From the NCBI GenBank assembly GCA_020635905.1, contig JACJYV010000002.1:1337311-1401310 (forward strand): a stretch of DNA of 64,000 bases, given 5' to 3'. The stretch is from Bacteroidia bacterium. GTDB lineage: Bacteria; Bacteroidota; Bacteroidia; J057; JADKCL01. A model generated the notes under the pieces. The model did no database searches. It had not been told where the DNA came from and worked only from the letters and a program-made list of their open reading frames with translations. How positions within the stretch are numbered: the stretch's first letter is position 1; every line of letters begins with the position of its first letter. Shown here in pieces: positions 1-8,800 of this stretch. The position numbers were made by a program, and so were the translations under genes.

Positions 1-1
1 C

Positions 2-3000
2 TGTGTGACCGGCGCCGTACCCCGGGCCGGGGGTGGAGCCGGAGGCAGCTACAACAGCGGCACCAGCCAGAATAACATTGCGGGCAACCGCTCCGGAAAT
101 GGCCAGGTAAAAATTACCTGGACCGTGCCTTCCACACCCACCATTTCCCAAACCACCGGTTCCGGTTCGGGGGTATTCTTCCCCGTGGGTACCACCACCA
201 ATACTTTCTCGGCCAGCTGCCCTTCGGGCAGCCCTGCAACCTGCAGCTTTAACGTGACGGTGGTGGACAACCAGAATCCGACCATTACCTGCCCGGCCAA
301 CATTACCGCCAATGCGGCTTCCGGCCAGTGCGGCGCCAACGTCACCTACTCGGTCACATCATCCGACAATTGTGCCGGTCAGACCACTTCCAAAACTGCC
401 GGACTGAACAGCGGATCATTATTCCCGGTTGGCACCACCACCAATTCCTGGAAAGCCACCGATGCGGCCGGGAATGTTGCAAACTGCAGCTTCAACGTGA
501 CCGTGGTGGACAACCAGAATCCGACCATCACCTGTCCCTCCAACATGACGGTCAATGCCGGGTCTGGTGGATGTACTGCCGTGGTAACTTATTCCGTCAC
601 CTCAGCCGACAATTGCAGCGGTCAATCTGTGAATCAGCTTGCCGGGATGGCCAGCGGGGCCTCCTTCCCCGCAGGTACCACCACCAACACCTGGAGAGCA
701 ACCGACGCATCCGGAAATATTGCCAATTGCAGCTTCAATGTGACGGTGGTGGACAATCAAAATCCGACCATCACCTGTCCTTCCAACATCACCGCCAATG
801 CGGCCAGCGGACAGTGCTCGGCCGTGGTAACCTATTCGGTCACCTCAGCCGACAATTGCAGCGGCCAATCTGTGAGCCAGCTTGCCGGTTTGGCCAGCGG
901 CGCTTCCTTCCCCGTAGGCACCACCAGCAACACCTTCAAGGTGACCGATGCCTCCGGCAACGTAGCCAACTGCGGTTTCAACGTAACAGTCAATGATAAT
1001 CAGAATCCGACCATTACCTGCCCGGCAAACATTACGGCCAATGCAAGCAGCGGTCAGTGTGCCGCGGTGGTGACCTATTCTGTAACCTCTGCCGACAATT
1101 GCAGCGGTCAGACTGTGAGCCAGCTAACGGGTCTGGCCAGCGGGGCCTCTTTCCCCGTGGGCACCACCTCCAATACCTACAAGGCCACAGATGCGGCCGG
1201 CAATGTGGCCAACTGCGGCTTCAACGTGACGGTGGTGGACAATCAGAATCCCACCATTACCTGCCCCTCCAATATCACAGTCAATGCTGCCTCCAATAAT
1301 TGCACCCCCAACGTTACCTGGACCGCTCCCACTTCAGGAGATAATTGCGGCATTACCACCAATTCCCAAAGCCATACTTCTGGTTCTGCATTTTCTCCCG
1401 GCACCACCACTGTGACCTATACCGTGGGCGATGCCGCCGGAAATTCGGGCAGTTGCAGCTTTACGGTGAGTGTAGTTCCAGCCCCGTTAGTATTGTCATT
1501 CTCCAAATCCACCTTCAACTGCGGATATAACGTAAGCTGCAATGGAGCTACCAACGGCACCGCCGGGGTGACCGTGACTGGCGGATGCGAGCCCTACACC
1601 TACGCCTGGAGCAACAGTTCCACCAATGCCAACCTCTCAGGGCTTGCCGCAGGTACCTATACCCTGACGGTGACCGACAATAACGGAGCCACCTCCAATG
1701 GATCTGTGACCCTGACTGAGCCATCTGTCCTCAGTTCATCCCTAACCTCTCCTCCTGGCGTGTGTGGGCCAAATGCCAATAACGGATTTGTGGATCTGAC
1801 CGTGGCAGGCGGAGCGAGCTGCCAGGCTTACAGCTTCAGCTGGACCGGCCCGGGCTCCTTCACCGCCAATACGGAAGACCTCAACAACATCAGCATAGGC
1901 ACGTACATGGTGGCCATCACCGATGCGAATGGTTGCGGCCTCACGGATACCGTTACCCTCAATGCTTATACCCTGCCCGTGGCTGATCTGGGCGCCGACA
2001 CCACCATTTGCGATGGTTCCACCTACAACCTCAATCCCGGCTCCTTCGCCTCTTACCTCTGGCAGGACAATTCGACCGGATCCAGCTTGCCCGTCACCGT
2101 GGCAGGACTTTACTGGTCTGAAATAACTGACGCCAATGGGTGCCAGGACCGCGACTCGGTGGTAATTTCCGTCCATACCGTGACGGCTCCCACCTGGACT
2201 TCGAGCGAGACCCTGCCCTTGTGCCAGAGCGACACCGCCACGCTGACCGCCAGTGCAGGCTATTCCAGCTACCTGTGGAGCGGCACCAACCTGATTGGAG
2301 CGCTGAACAATGCCTCCGTAGATGTGGTTTCACCGGGCGGAAATGTCAATCTGAGCGTGAGCGACCAGACCGGTTGTGTGCGCACGGATGTAATCACCAT
2401 TCCCTTCGTCAATCAGCCGGATCCCAACCCGGTGATCATGCCCAATCCTGGAATCCTGTGCCCTGGTGGTGAGGATCTGATGGACGCAGGCGCCGGTTTT
2501 GCCTCTTATCTGTGGAATACGGGTGCCGCTACCCAGACCATCACGGTCAACACCGCAGGAACCTATTCCGTGGAAGTGACCAACAGCGCAGGTTGCGGCG
2601 AAATTGCAACCGCCTCCGCCATCAGCGTGCCCGGGCCCAATCCTGTGATTACCCAATCCAATGATACCCTGTGGGTGCAAATCGGATTTGTAACCTACCA
2701 GTGGTCCATCAACGGCACTCCCCTGGCCTTTGCCACCCAAAACTTCTACGTGCCCCCCGTGAGCGGACAGTACTCCGTCACCGTGGTGGATGGCAACGGC
2801 TGTTCTGCCACTGTCACCTTCGATGTGACCGTGGGACTGGAAGAAGGAGCGGTATTTGCCGGACTGGAAGTATTCCCCAACCCCACAGACGGAATATTGA
2901 CCATTCGTCCCTATGCCCCGGTGCGTCAGGAAGTGGAAGTGCGGATTTTTGATCTTTATGGCAAAATCGTGCAGCAACGCCGCATGGCCGAACTCACCAC

Positions 3001-3100
3001 CGATCAGCGCCTCGACCTGACCAACCTGGCCGCCGGAATTTACATCCTGGATCTGGCCACGGAGCAGGGCAAATTCACCCGCAAAATCATGGTGCAGTAA
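2..3100 (+). CDS. HYR/SprB-repeat surface protein with T9SS sorting domain (5' end cut by window)
   Basis: The frame is open to the window edge, so the true start lies upstream; the GTG at 5 is only the first possible start inside the window. In order the protein shows about six HYR (hyalin-repeat) modules (about residues 1-490, five of them joined by a D-N/D-NQNP(T)ITCP linker), one SprB-type repeat (about 500-580, with GTYTLTVTDNNG), several Ig-like beta domains with paired cysteines, and a C-terminal type A sorting domain (last 80 residues, with VFPNPTDG and LAAGIYIL). Proteins like this are exported by Sec, cross the outer membrane through the type IX system and are fixed to the surface or released. 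Adhesion is the usual inferred role. A hairpin terminator follows within 20 bases. Family assignment is firm; ligand unknown. Confidence 0.93.
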   Translation, partial: CVTGAVPRAGGGAGGSYNSGTSQNNIAGNRSGNGQVKITWTVPSTPTISQTTGSGSGVFFPVGTTTNTFSASCPSGSPATCSFNVTVVDNQNPTITCPANITANAASGQCGANVTYSVTSSDNCAGQTTSKTAGLNSGSLFPVGTTTNSWKATDAAGNVANCSFNVTVVDNQNPTITCPSNMTVNAGSGGCTAVVTYSVTSADNCSGQSVNQLAGMASGASFPAGTTTNTWRATDASGNIANCSFNVTVVDNQNPTITCPSNITANAASGQCSAVVTYSVTSADNCSGQSVSQLAGLASGASFPVGTTSNTFKVTDASGNVANCGFNVTVNDNQNPTITCPANITANASSGQCAAVVTYSVTSADNCSGQTVSQLTGLASGASFPVGTTSNTYKATDAAGNVANCGFNVTVVDNQNPTITCPSNITVNAASNNCTPNVTWTAPTSGDNCGITTNSQSHTSGSAFSPGTTTVTYTVGDAAGNSGSCSFTVSVVPAPLVLSFSKSTFNCGYNVSCNGATNGTAGVTVTGGCEPYTYAWSNSSTNANLSGLAAGTYTLTVTDNNGATSNGSVTLTEPSVLSSSLTSPPGVCGPNANNGFVDLTVAGGASCQAYSFSWTGPGSFTANTEDLNNISIGTYMVAITDANGCGLTDTVTLNAYTLPVADLGADTTICDGSTYNLNPGSFASYLWQDNSTGSSLPVTVAGLYWSEITDANGCQDRDSVVISVHTVTAPTWTSSETLPLCQSDTATLTASAGYSSYLWSGTNLIGALNNASVDVVSPGGNVNLSVSDQTGCVRTDVITIPFVNQPDPNPVIMPNPGILCPGGEDLMDAGAGFASYLWNTGAATQTITVNTAGTYSVEVTNSAGCGEIATASAISVPGPNPVITQSNDTLWVQIGFVTYQWSINGTPLAFATQNFYVPPVSGQYSVTVVDGNGCSATVTFDVTVGLEEGAVFAGLEVFPNPTDGILTIRPYAPVRQEVEVRIFDLYGKIVQQRRMAELTTDQRLDLTNLAAGIYILDLATEQGKFTRKIMVQ
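266..1480 (+). repeat. 243-bp tandem repeat array encoding HYR domains
   Basis: Unit starts, marked by gacaaccagaatccgaccat or close variants, fall at 266, 509, 752, 995 and 1238, an exact 243-bp (81-aa) spacing. Units are highly similar at DNA level, which points to recent duplication or gene conversion and makes copy number liable to change. Confidence 0.9.
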
Positions 3101-3117
3101 ACTTCACGGTCTCTGAT

Positions 3118-3154
3118 AAAATCCCGCAGTTCAGTTATTGGGCTGCGGGATTTT
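3118..3154. terminator. Bidirectional hairpin terminator between convergent genes
   Basis: A perfect 12-bp inverted repeat, AAAATCCCGCAG (3118-3129) and CTGCGGGATTTT (3143-3154), with a 13-nt loop. It follows the surface-protein stop by 17 bases and carries the A/T tracts needed on both strands. Its loop contains the stop codon of the opposite-strand gene. Confidence 0.85.
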
Positions 3155-3353
3155 CTTTGGCGGTAATGGCCAGCCCGATCAGTCCGCAACCAAACAAAAT
3201 GGAGCCCGCCACAAAAGGAAACCCGGCTCCCACCAGGTCTTCCATACGCGCCGACCATAAAAAGACAAAACAAAACAGCATGCCAAACAGTCCCGCCGCC
3301 ATGGAAATAAGGCAGGCAGCCAGGATCGCAGGTTTTATGATTTTTGGATTCAT
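3135..3353 (-). CDS. Small two-helix membrane protein
   Basis: A 72-aa product with an ATG start and two hydrophobic segments (about residues 9-32, containing AAGLFGMLFCFVFLW, and 43-62, containing VAGSILFGCGLIGLAI), suggesting a small inner-membrane protein. No family is recognised. It converges on the surface protein and its last codons run through the right arm of the shared terminator hairpin. The reading frame is preferred over overlapping ones because of its membrane-protein composition and clean start. No clear promoter is seen upstream. Confidence 0.55.
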   Translation of the reverse strand: MNPKIIKPAILAACLISMAAGLFGMLFCFVFLWSARMEDLVGAGFPFVAGSILFGCGLIGLAITAKENPAAQ

Positions 3354-3622
3354 GGGGTTGGGGTTTTAGGAATTGGTGGGAAAGATAGGGAAAATTTGGG
3401 GGGATGGGAGAATAGTATTTTAGGTGAAAGGGAGATCAGGATTTTTTGAGCGGTGACCAGAGATATAGTAAATCACTCGGTCCTTTTGAAATTGTGGTCG
3501 GAATAAGGTTGGAAAAACCTGACAAATATGTCAGGTGGGGTAAAAAATTGGCCAAAATTGACCGCTTATTTCCCAAACGCTACCGCTTATAAAATGGCTA
3601 TGATTTTTAATTTTTTTTACAG

Positions 3623-3630
3623 TAGGTTTG
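3623..3630 (+). promoter_or_regulatory. Candidate -7 element (TAGGTTTG)
   Basis: This matches the Bacteroidota -7 consensus TAnnTTTG and would give a leader of about 50 nt for the lipoprotein at 3687. No good TTTG -33 element lies 19-21 bases upstream, so it is only a candidate. The rest of 3354-3686 is AT-rich and holds no gene I can support. Confidence 0.4.
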
Positions 3631-3686
3631 AAAGGAAATTTTTGCTGGTCAAAAAGCCTGAATAAACTTAAAAAAACATCTCAGTT

Positions 3687-4598
3687 ATGACGCCAAAAAT
3701 GAACTTTTATATTGGCCCGATTATTTCGGTAATTCTCCTATTGGTTATGATAGCAGGAGGCTGCAAAAGAGAATCCTGTTTTGACGGAAAACGAAATCAG
3801 AATGAAATAGGCGTAGATTGCGGCGGGGATTGTCCGGCCTGCCCAAATTGCGTAGACGGAATAAAAAATGGTGATGAGGAGGGAGTGGATTGCGGAGGTA
3901 TTTGTCCTCCCTGTCCTGCTCCTGAAACGTGTTCAGATGGAATAAAAAATCAGGATGAGACCGGAATTGATTGCGGGGGCGTTTGTCCGCCTTGCGTTGC
4001 TTCCTTAGTTTATGACAGCGTGGTATTTGATGTTGACCATGCATTTTTTGCTTTGGATGGGAGTATGACCCAGCCTGTGGATTCTTTTACCGCCAAAACC
4101 ATTGTGCCCCAAATTGGGCTGGTTTACAGTTTTAATTATGGAGGGTTTATAAATAACAAAGTTGCATTTCAGGATCCTTCCACCCGGGCGGTATTGGGAT
4201 ACTCAGATGTGACCGTTTTACCCTGGCTTTCGGGGTGTGAAGAAATCAATATTTACAGCTTGCTGAAAGATTCTATCTGGGCCTATAAAGAACAATTTTT
4301 AGCTGATGAGCAATTGATTGCGGAATTAATCAAGAATCCCAATTTTTCCCGTCTGGCATTGCACGATGTCTATCCTGATGGGAAAAATATAGGTGGAGAT
4401 AAGGATCAATTATCCCATTTGGGGAATTCCTGGGAGAATCTTATGATTTTTGATCCCTTTGGTATTGAAATCGTTTCCAGCCAAAAGTATGGAATCGTTT
4501 TTATCCGGGATGACCAGGAAAAAAGTGGTCCCGGACCGTGGCCGGAATTGGCAGTTCCTCCCTACAGAGTCAAAGTTGATATTTACATGCAACATTGA
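3687..4598 (+). CDS. Lipoprotein with cysteine-rich DGIKN/DCGG repeats
   Basis: A 303-aa protein. The N-terminus has a hydrophobic stretch and a lipobox ending IAGGC at about residue 27, so it should be lipidated. Three tandem repeats of about 30 residues follow (about 30-105), each of the form C-x-DGIKNxDExGVDCGGxCPPC, a module seen in Bacteroidota surface proteins that is likely disulfide-stabilised or metal-binding. The remaining 190 residues form a beta-rich domain with no family I recognise. Start is ATG 3687; ATG 3699 is possible. The gene stands alone, with its own candidate promoter. Function unknown; surface exposure is inferred. Confidence 0.85.
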   Translation: MTPKMNFYIGPIISVILLLVMIAGGCKRESCFDGKRNQNEIGVDCGGDCPACPNCVDGIKNGDEEGVDCGGICPPCPAPETCSDGIKNQDETGIDCGGVCPPCVASLVYDSVVFDVDHAFFALDGSMTQPVDSFTAKTIVPQIGLVYSFNYGGFINNKVAFQDPSTRAVLGYSDVTVLPWLSGCEEINIYSLLKDSIWAYKEQFLADEQLIAELIKNPNFSRLALHDVYPDGKNIGGDKDQLSHLGNSWENLMIFDPFGIEIVSSQKYGIVFIRDDQEKSGPGPWPELAVPPYRVKVDIYMQH

Positions 4599-4731
4599 AA
4601 TCCGGCCAGAGAATTGATTGAAATGATGAAAAAACAGAAATGAAATAAGCTATTTGGTTGAATGAATCGACCGCCTTTTTATTAAGAAAATTTAGACTGA
4701 AATAAACCTAATAACGATAAATGATTGCCTT

Positions 4732-5835
4732 ATGAAAGCAATACAGGTACTTTTTGTGCTCATTTTTCTTGGCCATAGCCTTTGGAGCCAGACCCTCAGG
4801 GTGGATTTTACCAACCTGAAGACAGATCGGTTTCATCTGACAGCCCCCGGAGTTTCAAACCTTGAATCCAATGATTCACCCCGCAGCTACCTCCTGAATG
4901 GCCCGGGTGAATGCCTCGTGCGACTCGCTCCCCATTTGCCGAACGGACACCGGGTAAAATTTGAAATTGACAGCCTGGGCCTGGTATTTCCAGTCTTTTG
5001 GCAAAAGACAGGTGATGACGAGTGGCAGGAATTGCCCGGACAGTTTTTTGATTACAATATTACTGGCAATTCGTTGAAGATAAAGGACCTGCCTGGGCCT
5101 GGGGAATTGCCGAAACTTTATGGGCTTGCATTGCCAGGCAAGGCAAAGGCGTTACAGCATCATTTTGATTTCCCGAAAATTGATTCTATTCCTCGTCAGG
5201 GTATCTCTCTTGACCCGGGAATAGGGGTAATTCACATACCCAGGCTGAATAGCCAACTTGGGTTGCTCGTTGTTCCTTACACCTTGCGCCAGCCTGGATA
5301 CGAGCCGCCAGGAGTTGATGCTGGCCCCTCAGGAAATGATGTGCAATCGATTGGGAGGATTCCTCTGCCCTCCTTACAATTGGGTTTTCACGTAAACGTT
5401 GCCCCCCCGTCATCTGATAAGCGGGATCATCCCAGAGGTTACGAGAACCCCAATCCAGACAGTACGCGAAATGATTCAAATCAATGGATTATCCCGGTCA
5501 TTTTACCTGTGGGAGGAGGTGAGTCGGAGAAGGAAAACAAAACCACTCCGCCAGTTTATGTCTTGCTAAAGCGAAAGCTGGATGGAGGGTATATCAAACT
5601 GGATCAACATAAGCTACACTTCAAATATGAGGGAGAATACAACGATGGCGCACTCTTTTTCGAGGTTTTTGATATGTCCCGCCACACGGTTTCCCTGCCA
5701 GGCCAAACCCTTAATAAAGTGAATGGAGACAATCGCCTGGATCTCGATTTTACCGGAATTGCCCCCGGATTCTACACCCTCGAAGTAACCAATGAAAAAT
5801 CAGAACAATTCTATATCCGCTTCCAAAACGACTGA
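4732..5835 (+). CDS. Secreted protein with T9SS-like C-terminal domain, first gene of the RHS locus
   Basis: A 367-aa product. Residues 1-20 form a Sec signal peptide (LFVLIFLGHSLWSQ). The middle is beta-rich and proline-rich with no recognised family. The last 75 residues resemble a type A sorting domain (FFEVFDMSRHTVSL, LDLDFTGIAPGFYTLEV, FYIRFQ) but lack the usual PNP motif at its start. The TGA stop is one base before the ATG of the giant downstream gene, so the two are very probably co-transcribed and translationally coupled. The context suggests an accessory role in export, anchoring or presentation of the RHS proteins; this is inference. Confidence 0.85.
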   Translation: MKAIQVLFVLIFLGHSLWSQTLRVDFTNLKTDRFHLTAPGVSNLESNDSPRSYLLNGPGECLVRLAPHLPNGHRVKFEIDSLGLVFPVFWQKTGDDEWQELPGQFFDYNITGNSLKIKDLPGPGELPKLYGLALPGKAKALQHHFDFPKIDSIPRQGISLDPGIGVIHIPRLNSQLGLLVVPYTLRQPGYEPPGVDAGPSGNDVQSIGRIPLPSLQLGFHVNVAPPSSDKRDHPRGYENPNPDSTRNDSNQWIIPVILPVGGGESEKENKTTPPVYVLLKRKLDGGYIKLDQHKLHFKYEGEYNDGALFFEVFDMSRHTVSLPGQTLNKVNGDNRLDLDFTGIAPGFYTLEVTNEKSEQFYIRFQND

Positions 5836-5836
5836 C

Positions 5837-8800
5837 ATGAAAACAAATAATTCAACCCACAAAATCCGCACCCACAAAGGCTGGGTGAAAACAATAGCCA
5901 GGACCTTATTGGTGGCCTTGGTCTGGCAGATATTCTTCCCTTTGGGGGCCCTGGCGCTTACGGGCGGCCCAACCACCCCCGAAGTGCAAACCTTCGCCCA
6001 GATAGATCAGACGGGTATGGTGGACCCTTTTACAGGTGACTTTTCCTATAATATTCCCTTGCTGGATGTTGGGGGATATCCGGTTAACCTGATTTATAAT
6101 GCCGGAATTTCGATGGATCAGGAAGCTTCCTGGGTGGGACTGGGCTGGAACCTGAATGTGGGCTCCATTACCCGAAATATGCGTGGCATCCCGGACGATT
6201 TTAAGGGGGATGAGATAAAATACGGGTATAATATCAAAGAAAACGTCACGGTAGGGATGAAAACGGACAGTGAATTTGAGGCAATTGGTTTGGGGATGGA
6301 TGAGATATTGAAAATTGGTCTAAGCCCTGGAATAGGAGTCTATTATAATAATTATCGTGGATTGGGTTTCCAAAAGACTTTGGATATTTCACTGAGTGCC
6401 GCAATAGGGTCAAAGTCCAATGGGGTTTTGGGGCTTGGATTAAATTCCGACTCGCAAAATGGTTTTTCTGTCTCGCCATCATTGTCTTTCAGGGCAATAA
6501 TTGAGGAGGATAAAAATTCAATTACAGCCGGACTTTTTACCTCTGTAAACTCCCGTAGTGGTGCGAAGCAGCTAAATGTTTCCGCAGATATCCTTTCGGC
6601 TCAATCCGATAATATAGCCTCCCTGGGGGGGGGCACTTTTCAAGCTGCACCTTCCTATACTCCCCCGGGGAAATTCCCATTTACGACCACTGACGTCTAC
6701 AGAAATATGAAAATTAATCCAGAGGCAAACCACCTGTTTGCGGGGGGGAAAGTGGTTGGTTATTCAACATTACAGGAGCTTACCTATAAGGAAATTTCTA
6801 ACGAGTCTTATGGATTCATATTTGAATCACAAGCCCAGAACCGAAATGATGTAATTCTGGATAAAAACCTGGAGAAAGATGGAGAATTCGGTCCAAAAAC
6901 TCCCCTGCTTCCAATATTGAACCACACCTATGATGCCTTTCAGGTAACTGGGCATGGAATTTCTGGTCAGTTTAGGGCCGTAAATGGGGGAAGTAGTGTT
7001 CATGCAGATCCCTACACGGTTTCAAATGGTGGAAGTTACTCATTGGGCAATGAATCCGGATTTGGTCAGGATTTGAAATTAGGGATCAATTTGAGAATAA
7101 TAGCGAATGAAAATGCTTCCGGCCGCTGGGAAGCGGGTAACATGATTCCCTTTGCCAAAGGGCATTCACATCTGGCCGGGTCCCCTGAATTTGAACCTGC
7201 AACATTCAAGTTTATTGGAGAATTTGAAAAGACGGATGCTTCTCTTTGGAACGGCATTCATCAGGATAAAGCAGTGCGAATGGCGTTGGATCATAACTCC
7301 TATGCTGCCTGGGGGAAAAATCAATGGGCAACCTCGACTTCAAATATCAATGGCTTAACTCAGGTAAACAGCCAGATAGCCAGGGAGAGTCGTCTCGAGC
7401 GCCAAAAAAATATCAGTTGGTTGTCTGCGGCAGAGGCTAAAAAGGCAGCCTTACAGAAAACTATTCAGGTGGACCTTTTGAGTGGTACAGGCGTGATTGG
7501 GCAATATAATTTTGACCGGAATGGTACTGGTACATTAAACATTAAGGACCACCATATTTCGGAATTTAAAGTGACGGATGAATCAGGTGGAAGGTATGTT
7601 TACGGCCTCCCTGCATATAATATTTCGCAAAAAGATGTTTCCTTCAGGGTTGAGAAGGACAAGCCTACTGGCAACTATGGCAATATTTACTCTGAAGGAA
7701 TTGTCGAGTATGAGACCGGAATTAATCCGGATAACTCAATAAATAATACCAAAGGCCGGGACCAATATTTTTCTTCCACAGAAATCCCGCCTTATGCATA
7801 CGCATGGCATCTTACCAGCTACCTTTCTGCGGATTACGAAGATGTAACCCAGGATGGCCCAACTCCGGATGATTTGGGAAATTATGTGTTATTCAACTAT
7901 TCCAAAATAGCTGGCGATTACCACTGGCGGTTTCCTTACGCGGAAAATGAAAATGAAGCCAAGTTTGATTATGGCTTTTTTACTACAGAAGACGATGATA
8001 AAGGGCATTATAGTTACGGAGTCAAAGAAGTTTATTATCCCAGGTCGATCGAAACCAGGGATTATGTTGCAGAGTTTAGCGTGTCTCCCCGCCCGGATGC
8101 CCTGGAAGTGGTAAATGAGGATGGAGGAAAAGGCACGAAATCCCTTTATCAATTAAACGAAATCCGTCTTTTCAGTAAGACAGAAAGGACAAAGTTTGGG
8201 GTAAATGCCAAACCTCTGCAAAAGGTAAACTTCACCTACGATGACCACTTATGTCCGGGCATTCCAAATCATTCAGGAACCTCAGGCGGAAAGCTTACCT
8301 TAACCAAAGTTGAAATTACCTACCGGGATTCCAATAAAGGAAAATTGAATCCTTATGAATTTACCTATTCGACTTTTAATCCCGGATACAACTTCAAGGG
8401 GTACGACCGCTGGGGCTATTTCGCACCTCCCATCATTACCAATGCCTTGCCTGACAATGCCCAATGGCCCTATGCAGAGCAGAATAAAAGTCAGGCGGAT
8501 CTCTATGCATCAGCCTGGAATCTGACCCGGATTGACCTTCCCTCGGGAGGGGCAATTGAAGTTGAATACGAATCAGATGATTATGGATATGTGCAGGATA
8601 AAAAGGCCATGCGGATGTTCAGGCTGGCGGGTATCAGTAATCAGGTGAATGATCCTCAGGCATATCAGAATAACAAATTATTTATCAGAAATAATCAAAA
8701 CGGGGATGATGAACAAAAAGTCCTCTTTTTTGATCTGGAGGAGCCCGTTAGCGGGTCATTTGCCGATCCGGATGAATTCATTCGAACCCAATACCTTGAA

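Noticed and set aside
266..1480. CRISPR-like array
   Set aside because: The regular repeats are 243 bp, in frame and encode HYR domains; no short repeat/spacer pattern exists anywhere in the window.
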